Made by a program: the position numbers and the translations under genes. 64,000 bases of DNA, from assembly GCA_002412775.1 (NCBI GenBank), contig DHVT01000007.1, forward strand, positions 1 through 64,000, read 5' to 3'. Under the pieces are notes generated by a model. It saw nothing but the letters and a program-made list of their open reading frames with translations. It had not been told where the DNA came from and ran no database searches. Positions 50,237-59,403 of the stretch are shown here, one piece after another; positions within the stretch are counted from its first letter, which is position 1; each line of letters begins with the position of its first letter. Origin of the DNA: Firmicutes bacterium UBA5201. Lineage in GTDB: Bacteria > Bacillota > Clostridia > Peptostreptococcales > Acidaminobacteraceae.

Positions 50237-51067
50237 ATGGGTATTAGAGGATTTAAACCGACTTCACCTGCTGTAAGACAAATGACAGTGTCAACTTTTG
50301 AAGAGATCACTAAAAAGCAACCTGAAAAATCGCTTGTAGTCGCTTTAAAGAAAAATTCCGGAAGAAATAACCAAGGAAAAATCACTGTTCGTCATAGAGG
50401 TGGCGGAGCAACAAAGAAATACAGAATCATCGATTTCAAGAGACTTAAAGACAATGTCCCTGCAAAAGTAGCTGCGATCGAGTACGATCCAAACAGAAGT
50501 GCGAACATTGCTCTATTATCATATGCTGATGGCGAAAAGAGATACATCATTCATCCGCAAGGATTGAAAGTTGGCGACGTGATTCTCTCTGGTGAGCAAC
50601 AAGATATTAAAGTGGGTAATGCAATGCCACTTATGAATATGCCTGTTGGTACAATCGTTCACAACATCGAGATGAAGCCTGGCAAGGGCGCTCAAATGGT
50701 AAGATCTGCTGGAAACTCTGCTCAACTTATGGCGAAAGAAGGCAACTATGCACTTGTGAGATTGCCATCCGGCGAGACTCGTCAAGTCAGAAAAGAATGC
50801 AGAGCAACAATCGGTCAAGTTGGAAATATCGACCATGAAAACATTTCAATCGGTAAAGCCGGTCGTAAGAGACACATGGGCATCAGACCAACAGTCAGAG
50901 GTTCTGTAATGAACCCTAACGATCACCCACATGGTGGTGGTGAAGGTAGATCACCTATCGGTAGACCAAATCCGGTTACTCCGTGGGGCAAGCCTGCACT
51001 TGGATACAAAACTAGAAAGAAAAACAAAGCATCTGATAAATATATCATTTCTAAAAGAAAGAAATAA
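50237..51067 (+). CDS. rplB: Ribosomal protein uL2
   Basis: The protein has 276 residues. GRNNQGKITVRHRGGGATKK and the C-terminal NPNDHPHGGGEGRSPIGR, including the essential His, are present. It joins the subunits and supports the peptidyl-transferase centre. Confidence 0.99.
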   Translation: MGIRGFKPTSPAVRQMTVSTFEEITKKQPEKSLVVALKKNSGRNNQGKITVRHRGGGATKKYRIIDFKRLKDNVPAKVAAIEYDPNRSANIALLSYADGEKRYIIHPQGLKVGDVILSGEQQDIKVGNAMPLMNMPVGTIVHNIEMKPGKGAQMVRSAGNSAQLMAKEGNYALVRLPSGETRQVRKECRATIGQVGNIDHENISIGKAGRKRHMGIRPTVRGSVMNPNDHPHGGGEGRSPIGRPNPVTPWGKPALGYKTRKKNKASDKYIISKRKK

Positions 51068-51097
51068 TCGGATCTATAACTGAAAGGAGGACATATC

Positions 51098-51370
51098 ATG
51101 GGAAGATCTCTTAAAAAAGGTCCATTTGTCCACAAAGGCCTATTGAGAAAAATAGAAGAAATGAACACTAGCGGCGAGAAGAAAGTCATCAAAGCTTGGT
51201 CTAGATCATCGACTATTTTCCCGCAAATGGTTGGTCACACAATCGCGGTACATGATGGTAGAAAGCACGTTCCTGTATATGTTACAGAAGACATGATTGG
51301 TCATAAGCTTGGAGAATTTGCTCCAACTAGAACATTCAGAGGTCATGCAGGCGATAAGAAGAGTAAATAA
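51098..51370 (+). CDS. rpsS: Ribosomal protein uS19
   Basis: The protein has 90 residues. MGRSLKKGPFVHKGLLRKI and the C-terminal FAPTRTFRGHAGDKK are typical. It partners S13 in the 30S head. AAAGGAGG precedes the ATG. Confidence 0.99.
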   Translation: MGRSLKKGPFVHKGLLRKIEEMNTSGEKKVIKAWSRSSTIFPQMVGHTIAVHDGRKHVPVYVTEDMIGHKLGEFAPTRTFRGHAGDKKSK

Positions 51371-51399
51371 GTTCAATAATCCGAAAGGAGGTACTAAGA

Positions 51400-51735
51400 A
51401 TGCAAGCAAGAGCGGAAGCTAAGTACATTAGAATCTCTCCTCGTAAGATGAAGCCAATCGCTAATTTGGTCAGAGGAAAAAGTGTTAAAGATGCACAAGC
51501 TATTCTAAAGTTTACACCTAGAAAAGGTGCTGAAATATTTCTTAAAGTTTTAAATTCAGCAGTAGCAAATGCTGAAAACAACCATCATATGGATGTGGAT
51601 ACTTTAATCGTAAAAGATATTTACGCAAATCAAGGTCCTACTATGAAAAGATGGAATGCCGGTTCAATGGGGCGAGCAAACCCTATTTTAAGAAGAAGCA
51701 GCCACGTTGGCGTTGTTGTCGCTGAAAAAGAGTAA
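51400..51735 (+). CDS. rplV: Ribosomal protein uL22
   Basis: The protein has 111 residues. AEAKYIRISPRKMKPIANLV and the beta-hairpin tip MKRWNAGSMGRANPI that lines the exit tunnel are present. Confidence 0.99.
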   Translation: MQARAEAKYIRISPRKMKPIANLVRGKSVKDAQAILKFTPRKGAEIFLKVLNSAVANAENNHHMDVDTLIVKDIYANQGPTMKRWNAGSMGRANPILRRSSHVGVVVAEKE

Positions 51736-51751
51736 AAGGAGGGTATACTGA

Positions 51752-52510
51752 ATGGGTCAAAAAGTTAGCCCACACGGACTCCGAGTCGGAGTCATCAAAG
51801 ATTGGGACTCAAAATGGTATGCAAATAAAAAGAATTTCTCTGGTTTATTGATCGAAGATTTCGAAATTCGTAAATATATTAAGAAAAGACTTTTTACTGC
51901 AGGAATCTCTAGAATATACATTGATAGAACCGCAAACGATAAAGTTCACATCAACATTTTTACCGCTAAGCCAGGTATGGTTGTAGGTAAAGGTGGAGAA
52001 AACATCAAAGTATTGAGAGAAGAACTTGAAAAAATGACTAAAAAGTCAATTCAACTTGATATTTCAGAAGTTGACAATATTGACATCGATGCTCAACTTG
52101 TTGCAGAAAATGTAGCTTTTTCACTTGAGAAAAGGGTTTCATTCAGAAGAGCAATGAAGCAAGTAATCGGTAGAGCGCTTAAAGCTGGTGCAGAAGGTAT
52201 CAAAGTTCAGACTTCCGGTCGTTTAGGTGGAGCTGAAATGGCGAGAACAGAAGGTTACTCAGAGGGTAATGTACCTTTATCTACACTCAGAGCAGACATT
52301 GACTATGGTTTTGCTGAAGCAGACACAACATACGGAAAAATCGGTATCAAAGTTTGGGTCAACAAAGGCGAAGTATTGCCAAGCGTGAGCGAAGAAACTA
52401 GACTTCAAAGAAAAGAAGCTAGAAAAGCGAGCGACAAACGTCCAAGAGGCGGAAGAACAAATGCAGGACCAAGCAAGGGACCGAGAAAGCCAAGAACCAA
52501 CAACAATTAA
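51752..52510 (+). CDS. rpsC: Ribosomal protein uS3
   Basis: The protein has 252 residues. It begins MGQKVSPHGLRVGVIKDWDS, the KH domain has PGMVVGKGGENIK, and the C-terminal domain is complete. The tail is basic and low in complexity (RPRGGRTNAGPSKGPRKP) and longer than in short forms. It forms the mRNA entry with S4 and S5. Confidence 0.99.
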   Translation: MGQKVSPHGLRVGVIKDWDSKWYANKKNFSGLLIEDFEIRKYIKKRLFTAGISRIYIDRTANDKVHINIFTAKPGMVVGKGGENIKVLREELEKMTKKSIQLDISEVDNIDIDAQLVAENVAFSLEKRVSFRRAMKQVIGRALKAGAEGIKVQTSGRLGGAEMARTEGYSEGNVPLSTLRADIDYGFAEADTTYGKIGIKVWVNKGEVLPSVSEETRLQRKEARKASDKRPRGGRTNAGPSKGPRKPRTNNN

Positions 52511-52540
52511 TAAAGAGTTTTGTGAAAGGAGGCAATTACC

Positions 52541-52972
52541 ATGTTAATGCCTAAAAGAGTAAAACGCCGTAGAGTTCACAGAGGTAGAATGTCAGGTACT
52601 GCTCAAAAAGGTAACACAGTGACTTACGGAGATTACGGATTAGTCGCTATGGAACCAGTTTGGCTAACATCTAATCAAATTGAAGCAGCCAGAATTGCTA
52701 TTAATAGAAGAATCAAAAGAGGCGGAAAAGTTTGGATCAAAGTATTCCCTCATAAGCCAATCACTCAAAAGCCTGCTGAAACTCGTATGGGTGCCGGTAA
52801 AGGTTCACCTGAGTATTGGGTGGCAGTAGTTAAGCCAGGAAGAGTTCTATTTGAACTTTCCGGAGTTGATGAGGAATTAGCAAGAGAAGCAATGAGACTC
52901 GCTGCTAATAAGTTGCCAATCAAATGCAAATTCGTTAAAAAAGACGACGCTATCGAAAAGGGTGGTGAATAA
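52541..52972 (+). CDS. rplP: Ribosomal protein uL16
   Basis: The protein has 143 residues. MLMPKRVKRRRVHRGRMSG and GKGSPEYWVAVVKPGRVLFE are typical, and the Arg at the elongation-factor side is conserved. ATG 52541 follows AAAGGAGG; the third codon is also ATG and could be used. Confidence 0.99.
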   Translation: MLMPKRVKRRRVHRGRMSGTAQKGNTVTYGDYGLVAMEPVWLTSNQIEAARIAINRRIKRGGKVWIKVFPHKPITQKPAETRMGAGKGSPEYWVAVVKPGRVLFELSGVDEELAREAMRLAANKLPIKCKFVKKDDAIEKGGE

Positions 52973-52974
52973 AG

Positions 52975-53169
52975 TTGAAAGCAAATAAGATAAAAGAAAT
53001 GACTTCACAAGAGTTGAACGACAAAGTGATTGAGTTGAAAAACGAGCTTTTCAACTTAAGATTCCAATTAGCTACAGGCCAATTGGACAATCCAATGCAA
53101 ATCAAATCCATAAAAAAAGACATTGCTCGTGTTAAAACGATCTTAAGAGACAAAGAGATCAACGCATAA
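52975..53169 (+). CDS. rpmC: Ribosomal protein uL29
   Basis: The protein has 64 residues from TTG 52975, 2 nt after rplP, with GGTGGTG as ribosome-binding site. It begins MKANKIKEMTSQELNDKVI, two-helix fold. It lies near the tunnel exit beside L23. Confidence 0.98.
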   Translation: MKANKIKEMTSQELNDKVIELKNELFNLRFQLATGQLDNPMQIKSIKKDIARVKTILRDKEINA

Positions 53170-53186
53170 GCAAAGGAGGTTACGCC

Positions 53187-53441
53187 ATGGAAAGAGGCAG
53201 AAGAAAAGTTAGAGTTGGATACGTAACCAGTGACAAAATGGATAAAACCATTGCTGTTACGGTTGAAGAATTTATTCGTCATCCACTTTACGGAAAAAGA
53301 GTAAAGAGAACAAAAAAATTCAAGGCACATGATGAAGAAAACACATGTGGTATTGGCGATAAAGTAAGAATAATGGAAACTAGACCGCTTAGCAAAGACA
53401 AAAGATGGAGACTTATTGAAGTCTTGGAGAAAGCTAAGTAG
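53187..53441 (+). CDS. rpsQ: Ribosomal protein uS17
   Basis: The protein has 84 residues. RRKVRVGYVTSDKMDKTIAV and the OB-fold follow the usual pattern, with the GDKVRIMETRPLSKDKRWR segment. It is a primary 16S binder. Confidence 0.98.
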   Translation: MERGRRKVRVGYVTSDKMDKTIAVTVEEFIRHPLYGKRVKRTKKFKAHDEENTCGIGDKVRIMETRPLSKDKRWRLIEVLEKAK

Positions 53442-53465
53442 TTTAGCTGAAAGGAGGAGAAAAGC

Positions 53466-53834
53466 ATGATCCAAACCGAAACTCGTTTAAAAGTTGCTGA
53501 TAACTCTGGAGCAAAAGAAATACTTTGCATCCGTGTACTTGGCGGTTCAAAGAGAAGATATGGTAATATTGGAGATGTTATAGTAGCGACTGTAAAAAAT
53601 GCAACACCTGGTGGAGTTGTCAAGAAAGGTGAAGTCGTTAAGGCTGTCATCGTAAGAACCAACTTTGGTTTAAGAAGACCGGACGGCAGTTACATCAAAT
53701 TTGATGAAAATGCAGCTGTAATCATAAAAGATGATTTATCTCCAATAGGAACTCGTATCTTCGGACCAGTTGCTAGAGAGTTAAGAGACAAGAAGTTCAT
53801 GAAAATCGTTTCTCTAGCTCCAGAAGTTCTTTAA
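53466..53834 (+). CDS. rplN: Ribosomal protein uL14
   Basis: The protein has 122 residues. MIQTETRLKVADNSGAKEIL and GTRIFGPVARELRDKKFMKI are signatures. It faces the subunit interface and is the docking site of silencing factor RsfS. Confidence 0.99.
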   Translation: MIQTETRLKVADNSGAKEILCIRVLGGSKRRYGNIGDVIVATVKNATPGGVVKKGEVVKAVIVRTNFGLRRPDGSYIKFDENAAVIIKDDLSPIGTRIFGPVARELRDKKFMKIVSLAPEVL

Positions 53835-53851
53835 ACTTAGGAGGTGTAGTA

Positions 53852-54163
53852 ATGCATATTAAAAAAGGCGATACTGTTATCGTTGTTGCCGGTAAAGATA
53901 AAGGCAAAAAAGGTAAAGTATTAAGCGTAAACCCAAAAACGGAAAGAATCATCGTTGAGAACGTAAATATGGTAACAAAGCATCAGAAACCGTCAATGAA
54001 AGTTCAACAAGGCGGCAGAATTCATAAAGAAGCTGCGATCCATGTATCAAATGTTCTTTTATATGATGCCAAAGCGAAAGCTGGTACAAGAATCAGATAC
54101 AAAGCACTAGAAAACGGTAATAAAGTCAGAGTATCAGTAAAAACTGGTGAAGTAATAGACTAA
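53852..54163 (+). CDS. rplX: Ribosomal protein uL24
   Basis: The protein has 103 residues. The KOW motif KKGDTVIVVAGKDKGKKGKV is near the N terminus, and NMVTKHQKPS follows. It starts 50S assembly. Confidence 0.99.
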   Translation: MHIKKGDTVIVVAGKDKGKKGKVLSVNPKTERIIVENVNMVTKHQKPSMKVQQGGRIHKEAAIHVSNVLLYDAKAKAGTRIRYKALENGNKVRVSVKTGEVID

Positions 54164-54189
54164 AACCGGTGAGAAAGGAGGTTTGACTC

Positions 54190-54729
54190 GTGGCGAGATT
54201 TAAAGATAAATATAAAAATGAAGTAACAAAAGCGATGATGGAAAAATTCGGTTACAGCAATGTAATGGAAATTCCAAAAATTGAGAAAGTCGTTGTCAAC
54301 ATGGGTCTTGGAGACGGCAAGGATAATCCTAAAGTAATCAAGGTAGCGGTTGATGAACTTACTACTATAGTTGGTCAAGCACCAATCATTACAAAAGCAA
54401 AGAAATCAGTTGCAAACTTTAAAGTAAGAGAAGGCATGAGCGTCGGCGCCAAAGTAACCCTCAGAGGCGAGAGAATGTACGAATTCTTAGACAGATTCAT
54501 TACCATCGCATTACCTAGAGTAAGAGACTTTAGAGGTGTTAATCCTAATTCATTTGATGGCAGAGGCAATTACACTTTAGGCGTTAAAGAGCAGTTGATT
54601 TTCCCTGAAATCAATATTGACAAAGTAGACACTGTCAGAGGTATGGACATCACTTTTGTTACAACTGCGAAAACAGATGAAGAGGCAAGAGAATTATTGA
54701 GATTGATGGGAATGCCATTCACGAAGTAA
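54190..54729 (+). CDS. rplE: Ribosomal protein uL5
   Basis: The protein has 179 residues from GTG 54190 with AAAGGAGG upstream. KIEKVVVNMGLGDGKDNPK and RVRDFRGVNPNSFDGRGNY are typical. It binds 5S rRNA and contacts S13 and the P-site tRNA. Confidence 0.99.
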   Translation: MARFKDKYKNEVTKAMMEKFGYSNVMEIPKIEKVVVNMGLGDGKDNPKVIKVAVDELTTIVGQAPIITKAKKSVANFKVREGMSVGAKVTLRGERMYEFLDRFITIALPRVRDFRGVNPNSFDGRGNYTLGVKEQLIFPEINIDKVDTVRGMDITFVTTAKTDEEARELLRLMGMPFTK

Positions 54730-54742
54730 GGAGGGATTTACA

Positions 54743-54928
54743 TTGGCTAAGACTAGTCTTAAAGTAAAACAAGCTAGACCGCAAAAATACTCAACCAGAG
54801 AGTACAGTAGATGTAAAATTTGTGGAAGACCACATGCTTATATCAGAAAATATGGAATTTGCCGTATTTGCTTTAGAGAATTGGCATACAAAGGACAAAT
54901 TCCTGGTGTTAGAAAAGCAAGCTGGTAA
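54743..54928 (+). CDS. rpsN: Ribosomal protein uS14, zinc-binding type
   Basis: The protein has 61 residues from TTG 54743 with AAGGAGGG upstream. The two Cys pairs CKIC and CRIC make it the zinc (C+) short form. No zinc-free paralogue is in the window. Confidence 0.98.
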   Translation: MAKTSLKVKQARPQKYSTREYSRCKICGRPHAYIRKYGICRICFRELAYKGQIPGVRKASW

Positions 54929-54952
54929 GAAATCGGAAGGAGGTAATTACTC

Positions 54953-55351
54953 ATGGCAATGACAGATCCAATTGCTGATTTACTGACGCGTGTACGTAAT
55001 GCGAATATGGTAAAGCATACATCGGTAGATGTACCAGCATCAAATGTTAAAACAAAAATTGTAGAGATTCTTTTAGAAGAGGGCTACATTAAAGGTTTCG
55101 ATGTGATTGAAGATGGCAAACAAGGCCTCATCAGAATCGAACTTAAATACGGTGAGAACAAAGAACGTGTTATCACTGGCTTAAAGCGTATTTCTAAGCC
55201 TGGCTTAAGAGTATATGCTAAAAGAACTGATATCCCTAAAGTATTAGGTGGATTAGGTTGTGCGATAATTTCTACTTCAAATGGCATTATTACTGACAGA
55301 GAAGCTAGAAAACTTGGCGTTGGTGGCGAAGTAATTTGCTACGTATGGTAA
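54953..55351 (+). CDS. rpsH: Ribosomal protein uS8
   Basis: The protein has 132 residues. MTDPIADLLTRVRNANMVKH and the C-terminal STSNGIITDREARKLGVGGE are family signatures. ATG 54953 has AAGGAGG upstream; a second ATG is two codons in. S8 is the repressor of the spc operon in some bacteria. Confidence 0.99.
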   Translation: MAMTDPIADLLTRVRNANMVKHTSVDVPASNVKTKIVEILLEEGYIKGFDVIEDGKQGLIRIELKYGENKERVITGLKRISKPGLRVYAKRTDIPKVLGGLGCAIISTSNGIITDREARKLGVGGEVICYVW

Positions 55352-55376
55352 TTATTAATAACTAGGAGGTGTGACA

Positions 55377-55922
55377 ATGTCAAGAGTAGGTAAATTGCCT
55401 ATTACAATGCCTCAAGGGGTACAAATCAAGATCTCGGATACGAATCTTGTTACAGTAACTGGACCTCTAGGAGAATTGTCAGAGCAAATAGACAAAGACA
55501 TTAAAGTTGAAATTGATGGCGAAACATTAAGTGTTACGCGTCCATCTGACAATAAAAGACACAGAGCATTACACGGATTATCAAGAGCACTCATAAACAA
55601 TATGGTAACTGGTGTAACTCAAGGCTTTGAAAGAAAACTTCAAATTGTCGGCGTTGGATACAAAGCGATCAAGAATGGTAATAAACTCGAATTATCTTTA
55701 GGTCATTCCCATCCAGTAGTGATGGAAGATCCTGAAGATCTTACAACTTTAGTTCCTACACAAACTGAAATCATTGTAAAAGGAATCAGCAAGCAACGTG
55801 TAGGCAACTATGCTTCTAAAATCAGAGAGTGGAGAAAACCAGAACCTTACAAAGGCAAAGGCGTTCGTTACTCAGATGAAAAGGTTATCCGAAAAGAAGG
55901 AAAGACCGGTAAGAAAAAATAA
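55377..55922 (+). CDS. rplF: Ribosomal protein uL6
   Basis: The protein has 181 residues from ATG 55377 with AGGAGGTG upstream; GTG 55371 is in frame but overlaps that site. SRVGKLPITMPQGVQ and GVRYSDEKVIRKEGKTGKKK are typical. It supports the sarcin-ricin region where factors bind. Confidence 0.99.
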   Translation: MSRVGKLPITMPQGVQIKISDTNLVTVTGPLGELSEQIDKDIKVEIDGETLSVTRPSDNKRHRALHGLSRALINNMVTGVTQGFERKLQIVGVGYKAIKNGNKLELSLGHSHPVVMEDPEDLTTLVPTQTEIIVKGISKQRVGNYASKIREWRKPEPYKGKGVRYSDEKVIRKEGKTGKKK

Positions 55923-55939
55923 GAAAGGAGTAGCGTAAA

Positions 55940-56305
55940 ATGGCTTCTAAAAGTAGAAATGAAAATAGAAAAGCTCGTCATTCAAGAGTGCGAAAGAAGA
56001 TTACAGGTACAGCTGCTAAACCAAGACTTAACGTTTACAGATCAAACCTCAATATCTATGCACAAATCATTGACGATATTACTGGAAACACTTTAATTGC
56101 TGCTTCTAGCCTTGATGTCAACGTAAAAGATAAAGTTTCTTCTACAGGCAACAAGGAAGCTGCTAAATTAGTTGGTGAATTGGTAGCTAAAAAAGCACTT
56201 GAAAAAGGCATTGAAGATGTCGTTTTTGATAGAGGTGGTTACCTTTATCACGGTAGAGTGAAAGAACTCGCTGAAGGTGCAAGAGAAGCAGGATTAAAAT
56301 TCTAG
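55940..56305 (+). CDS. rplR: Ribosomal protein uL18
   Basis: The protein has 121 residues. KPRLNVYRSNLNIYAQIIDD and FDRGGYLYHGRVKELAEGAR are signatures. It binds 5S rRNA together with L5. Confidence 0.99.
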   Translation: MASKSRNENRKARHSRVRKKITGTAAKPRLNVYRSNLNIYAQIIDDITGNTLIAASSLDVNVKDKVSSTGNKEAAKLVGELVAKKALEKGIEDVVFDRGGYLYHGRVKELAEGAREAGLKF

Positions 56306-56321
56306 AGTAGGAGGTAAGCAC

Positions 56322-56828
56322 ATGAACCGTCAATTGATTGATGCGAGTAAGTTAGACCTCAAAGAACAGGTTATTAATATAAATCGTGTTACTAAGGTTG
56401 TTAAAGGTGGTAGAAACTTCAGATTCAGCGCACTTGTTGTTGTTGGAGACGAAAACGGCCACGTAGGCATCGGAACGGGAAAAGCTAAAGAAGTTCCAGA
56501 AGCAATTTCAAAAGCAGTAGAAGACGCTAAAAAGCGTTTGATCTATGTTCCAAGAGTAGGAACAACTGTACCTCATAATGTCGAAGGACATTTTGGAGCA
56601 GGTAGCGTAAGAATCATGACAGCTAAAGAAGGTACCGGTGTAATCGCTGGTGGTCCTGTTCGTGCGGTCCTAGAGCTCGCAGGAATAAAAGACGTTAGAG
56701 CGAAATCATTGGGTAGTAACAACCCTAGAAATATGGTTAACGCAACCATCGATGGACTTGATAATCTTAAGACAGCTGAAAGTGTGGCTAAATTAAGAGG
56801 CAAGACCGTAGAACAAATATTAGGTTAG
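56322..56828 (+). CDS. rpsE: Ribosomal protein uS5
   Basis: The protein has 168 residues. INRVTKVVKGGRNFRFSALV and the second domain GSNNPRNMVNATIDGL are present. It affects accuracy of decoding and the mRNA entry helicase. Confidence 0.99.
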   Translation: MNRQLIDASKLDLKEQVININRVTKVVKGGRNFRFSALVVVGDENGHVGIGTGKAKEVPEAISKAVEDAKKRLIYVPRVGTTVPHNVEGHFGAGSVRIMTAKEGTGVIAGGPVRAVLELAGIKDVRAKSLGSNNPRNMVNATIDGLDNLKTAESVAKLRGKTVEQILG

Positions 56829-56840
56829 GGGGTATGAACC

Positions 56841-57017
56841 TTGGCTACAATAAATATCAAATTGGTTAAAAGTACAATTGGCGCATTGCCAAAGCATAGA
56901 TTAACGGTTGAAGCTTTGGGCCTTAGAAAAATTGGTCAAGTTGTCGAGAAAGAAGACAATGCTCAAATGAGAGGTATGGTCAATAAAGTAAGTCACTTAG
57001 TAAAAATCGTAGAGTAA
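56841..57017 (+). CDS. rpmD: Ribosomal protein uL30
   Basis: The protein has 58 residues from TTG 56841, read directly from the sequence. It begins MATINIKLVKSTIGALPKHR and includes LGLRKIGQVVEKEDNAQMRG, the L30 signature. AGGGGGT lies upstream; the nearby ATG at 56834 is in another frame. Short length and TTG start make it easy to miss. Confidence 0.97.
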   Translation: MATINIKLVKSTIGALPKHRLTVEALGLRKIGQVVEKEDNAQMRGMVNKVSHLVKIVE

Positions 57018-57039
57018 TAATCATAAAGGAGGTGTGACC

Positions 57040-57480
57040 ATGAGACTTCATGATTTAAGACCCGCAGAAGGATCTACTAAAAGCAAAAAGCGTGTAGGTA
57101 GAGGTACAGGTTCCGGTCTCGGAACAACTGCAGGACGCGGTATGAATGGTCAAAATTCACGTTCAGGCGGCGGAGTAAGACCGGGCTTTGAAGGTGGTCA
57201 AATGCCATTATTCAGAAGAATCCCAAAACGCGGATTTAACAACAAGTTCAAGAAACAATGGACAATTGTCAATGTTGAACTTTTAAATGATTTTGAAGAT
57301 GGAACAGAAATTACGCCAGACGTTTTATTACAAACTGGCGTTGTAAGCAAAATCGAGTACGGCATAAAGATATTGGGCGATGGAGAATTGAATAAAAAGC
57401 TTACAGTTAAAGCAAACAAATTCACTCAGTCAGCAATAAGCAAAATTGAAGCTGCTGGAGGAAAGGCAGAGGTGATTTAA
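57040..57480 (+). CDS. rplO: Ribosomal protein uL15
   Basis: The protein has 146 residues from ATG 57040 with AAAGGAGGTG upstream; GTG 57034 is in frame but inside that site. MRLHDLRPAEGSTKSKKRVG and the Gly-rich GRGMNGQNSRSGGGVRPGFE segment are typical. The secY start follows the stop codon directly. Confidence 0.99.
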   Translation: MRLHDLRPAEGSTKSKKRVGRGTGSGLGTTAGRGMNGQNSRSGGGVRPGFEGGQMPLFRRIPKRGFNNKFKKQWTIVNVELLNDFEDGTEITPDVLLQTGVVSKIEYGIKILGDGELNKKLTVKANKFTQSAISKIEAAGGKAEVI

Positions 57481-58746
57481 TTGTTTTCGACACTTAGAAA
57501 CGCTTGGAAAATTCCTGATTTAAGAAATAGAATCCTCTATACATTTGCGATGATTGCTATCTTTAGATTAGGATCCGCAGTACCAGTACCCGGAATTGAT
57601 AGCGCTAAATTAGCATCAGCTTTTGCAAACAGCGAAGACGGTTTATTGGGACTTTTCAATCTGATGAGTGGTGGTAACTTTAAAACGTTTACTATCTTCG
57701 CACTCGGAATCAGTCCTTACATCACCGCTTCCATTGTATTAAATCTTTTACAAATTGCTTTCCCCGCTTTAGAGGCACTTGCCAAAGAAGGAGAAGAAGG
57801 TAGAAAGAAAATTGCCAGATACACCAGATATTTAACAGTTGTTTTGGCATTAATTCAAGGAATTGGATTCAGTGTTGGCTACTTCCAAAGCTTCTTCTTG
57901 AAGCCAGGCGCTTGGTCGACATTCATTGCCGTCTTGACATTAACGGCAGGAACAGCGTTTTTAATGTATTTAGGCGAAAAAATTACCGAAAATGGTATAG
58001 GTAATGGTATTTCGTTGTTCATCTTTGCTGGTATCGTAGCGAGTTTGCCATCGGCAACGCTCAATATGTATGCCAATCTGAGAATTGGACAGATGAACAT
58101 CATCCAAGCCATCATATTCCTGATCTTTGCGATCGTGATTATCATGGGGATAATATTCATCCAACAAGGACAACGAAAAATTCCGGTGCAATATGCCAAA
58201 AGAGTGGTAGGAAGAAAAATGTACGGTGGTCAAAGTACACATATTCCACTTAAAGTCAATCAAGCAGGTGTAATTCCAGTAATCTTTGCAATTTCCATAT
58301 TGATGTTCCCTGCTACGATAGCAGCGTTCATACCACAATCTGGATTTGCGATTTTCATAGGAAAGTGGCTTGCTCAAACTTCAGTTCTTTACAACGTGTT
58401 GTATGTCTTATTAATTATATTCTTTACATTCTTCTATACGAACATCACTTTCAACCCAGTTGAAGTTGCGGATCGTTTGAAGACGAACGGCGGATTTATT
58501 CCAGGGATAAGACCGGGAAGACCTACGTCGGAATACTTGTCAAAGTCACTCAATAAGATAGCAATAGTTGGTGCGATATTCCTCGCTGCCATAGCGATTT
58601 TACCTAACTTTTTAGGTGCGGTCACCAGTACTCAATTCAGCTTCGGAGGAACATCTTTACTGATTGTTGTATCTGTTGCGCTTGAGACAATGAAGCAAGT
58701 GGAAGCACAAATGTTGATGAGACACTACGAAGGATTCCTGAACTAG
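57481..58746 (+). CDS. secY: Preprotein translocase subunit SecY
   Basis: The protein has 421 residues from TTG 57481, touching rplO, with GAGGTG inside rplO. Ten membrane helices are visible, with the plug segment after helix 1 and conserved IGNGISLFIFAGI and NPVEVADRLKTNGGFIPGIR. It forms the protein channel with SecE (32670) in the plasma membrane. Confidence 0.98.
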   Translation: MFSTLRNAWKIPDLRNRILYTFAMIAIFRLGSAVPVPGIDSAKLASAFANSEDGLLGLFNLMSGGNFKTFTIFALGISPYITASIVLNLLQIAFPALEALAKEGEEGRKKIARYTRYLTVVLALIQGIGFSVGYFQSFFLKPGAWSTFIAVLTLTAGTAFLMYLGEKITENGIGNGISLFIFAGIVASLPSATLNMYANLRIGQMNIIQAIIFLIFAIVIIMGIIFIQQGQRKIPVQYAKRVVGRKMYGGQSTHIPLKVNQAGVIPVIFAISILMFPATIAAFIPQSGFAIFIGKWLAQTSVLYNVLYVLLIIFFTFFYTNITFNPVEVADRLKTNGGFIPGIRPGRPTSEYLSKSLNKIAIVGAIFLAAIAILPNFLGAVTSTQFSFGGTSLLIVVSVALETMKQVEAQMLMRHYEGFLN

Positions 58747-58755
58747 GAGGGTGCT

Positions 58756-59400
58756 ATGAGATTAATATTGCTCGGGCCTCCAGGTGCTGGTAAAGGAACA
58801 CAAGCAGAATTCATCATAGAAAAATACGGTATCCCTCATATATCCACAGGTGACATCTTTAGGAAAAACATAAAAGAGGGAACGGCACTAGGAACCAGAG
58901 CCAAATCCTTTATGGATAAAGGCGAACTTGTTCCTGACTCACTAGTCGTTGAAATCGTCGAAGATCGTTTGAAGGAAGCTGACTGTATAAAAGGTTTTCT
59001 GCTTGACGGTTTTCCAAGAACTGAAGTTCAGGCACTGGAGCTCGACAAGGTACTTGAAAAAATGGGTGTGGACCTCAATGCTGTGATCAACATCAAGGTC
59101 AATCCGGAAATTCTGGTATCCAGAGCAATCGGGAGAAGAATATGCAGAACTTGCGGTGCAACGTACCATGTTGTCAATAATCCTCCGAAGCTCGAAGGCG
59201 TTTGTGACAAATGTGGTGGAGAGCTATACCAGCGCAGTGACGATGTAGAAGAAACCGTAAAAAATAGAATTAATGTCTATGTTAATGAGACATCTCCTTT
59301 AATTCATTACTACGAGAAGCGCGGCAAACTTGTTGACATTGAAGGTGAACAAGATATAGACGTTGTTTCTGAAGACATTGTTAATGCATTAAGGGGCTAA
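58756..59400 (+). CDS. adk: Adenylate kinase
   Basis: The protein has 214 residues. P-loop GPPGAGKGTQAE, LLDGFPRT and a LID domain with four Cys (CRTCG ... CDKCG) that should bind zinc, the Gram-positive form. It keeps AMP, ADP and ATP in balance. It is 9 nt after secY. Confidence 0.99.
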   Translation: MRLILLGPPGAGKGTQAEFIIEKYGIPHISTGDIFRKNIKEGTALGTRAKSFMDKGELVPDSLVVEIVEDRLKEADCIKGFLLDGFPRTEVQALELDKVLEKMGVDLNAVINIKVNPEILVSRAIGRRICRTCGATYHVVNNPPKLEGVCDKCGGELYQRSDDVEETVKNRINVYVNETSPLIHYYEKRGKLVDIEGEQDIDVVSEDIVNALRG

Positions 59401-59403
59401 GAC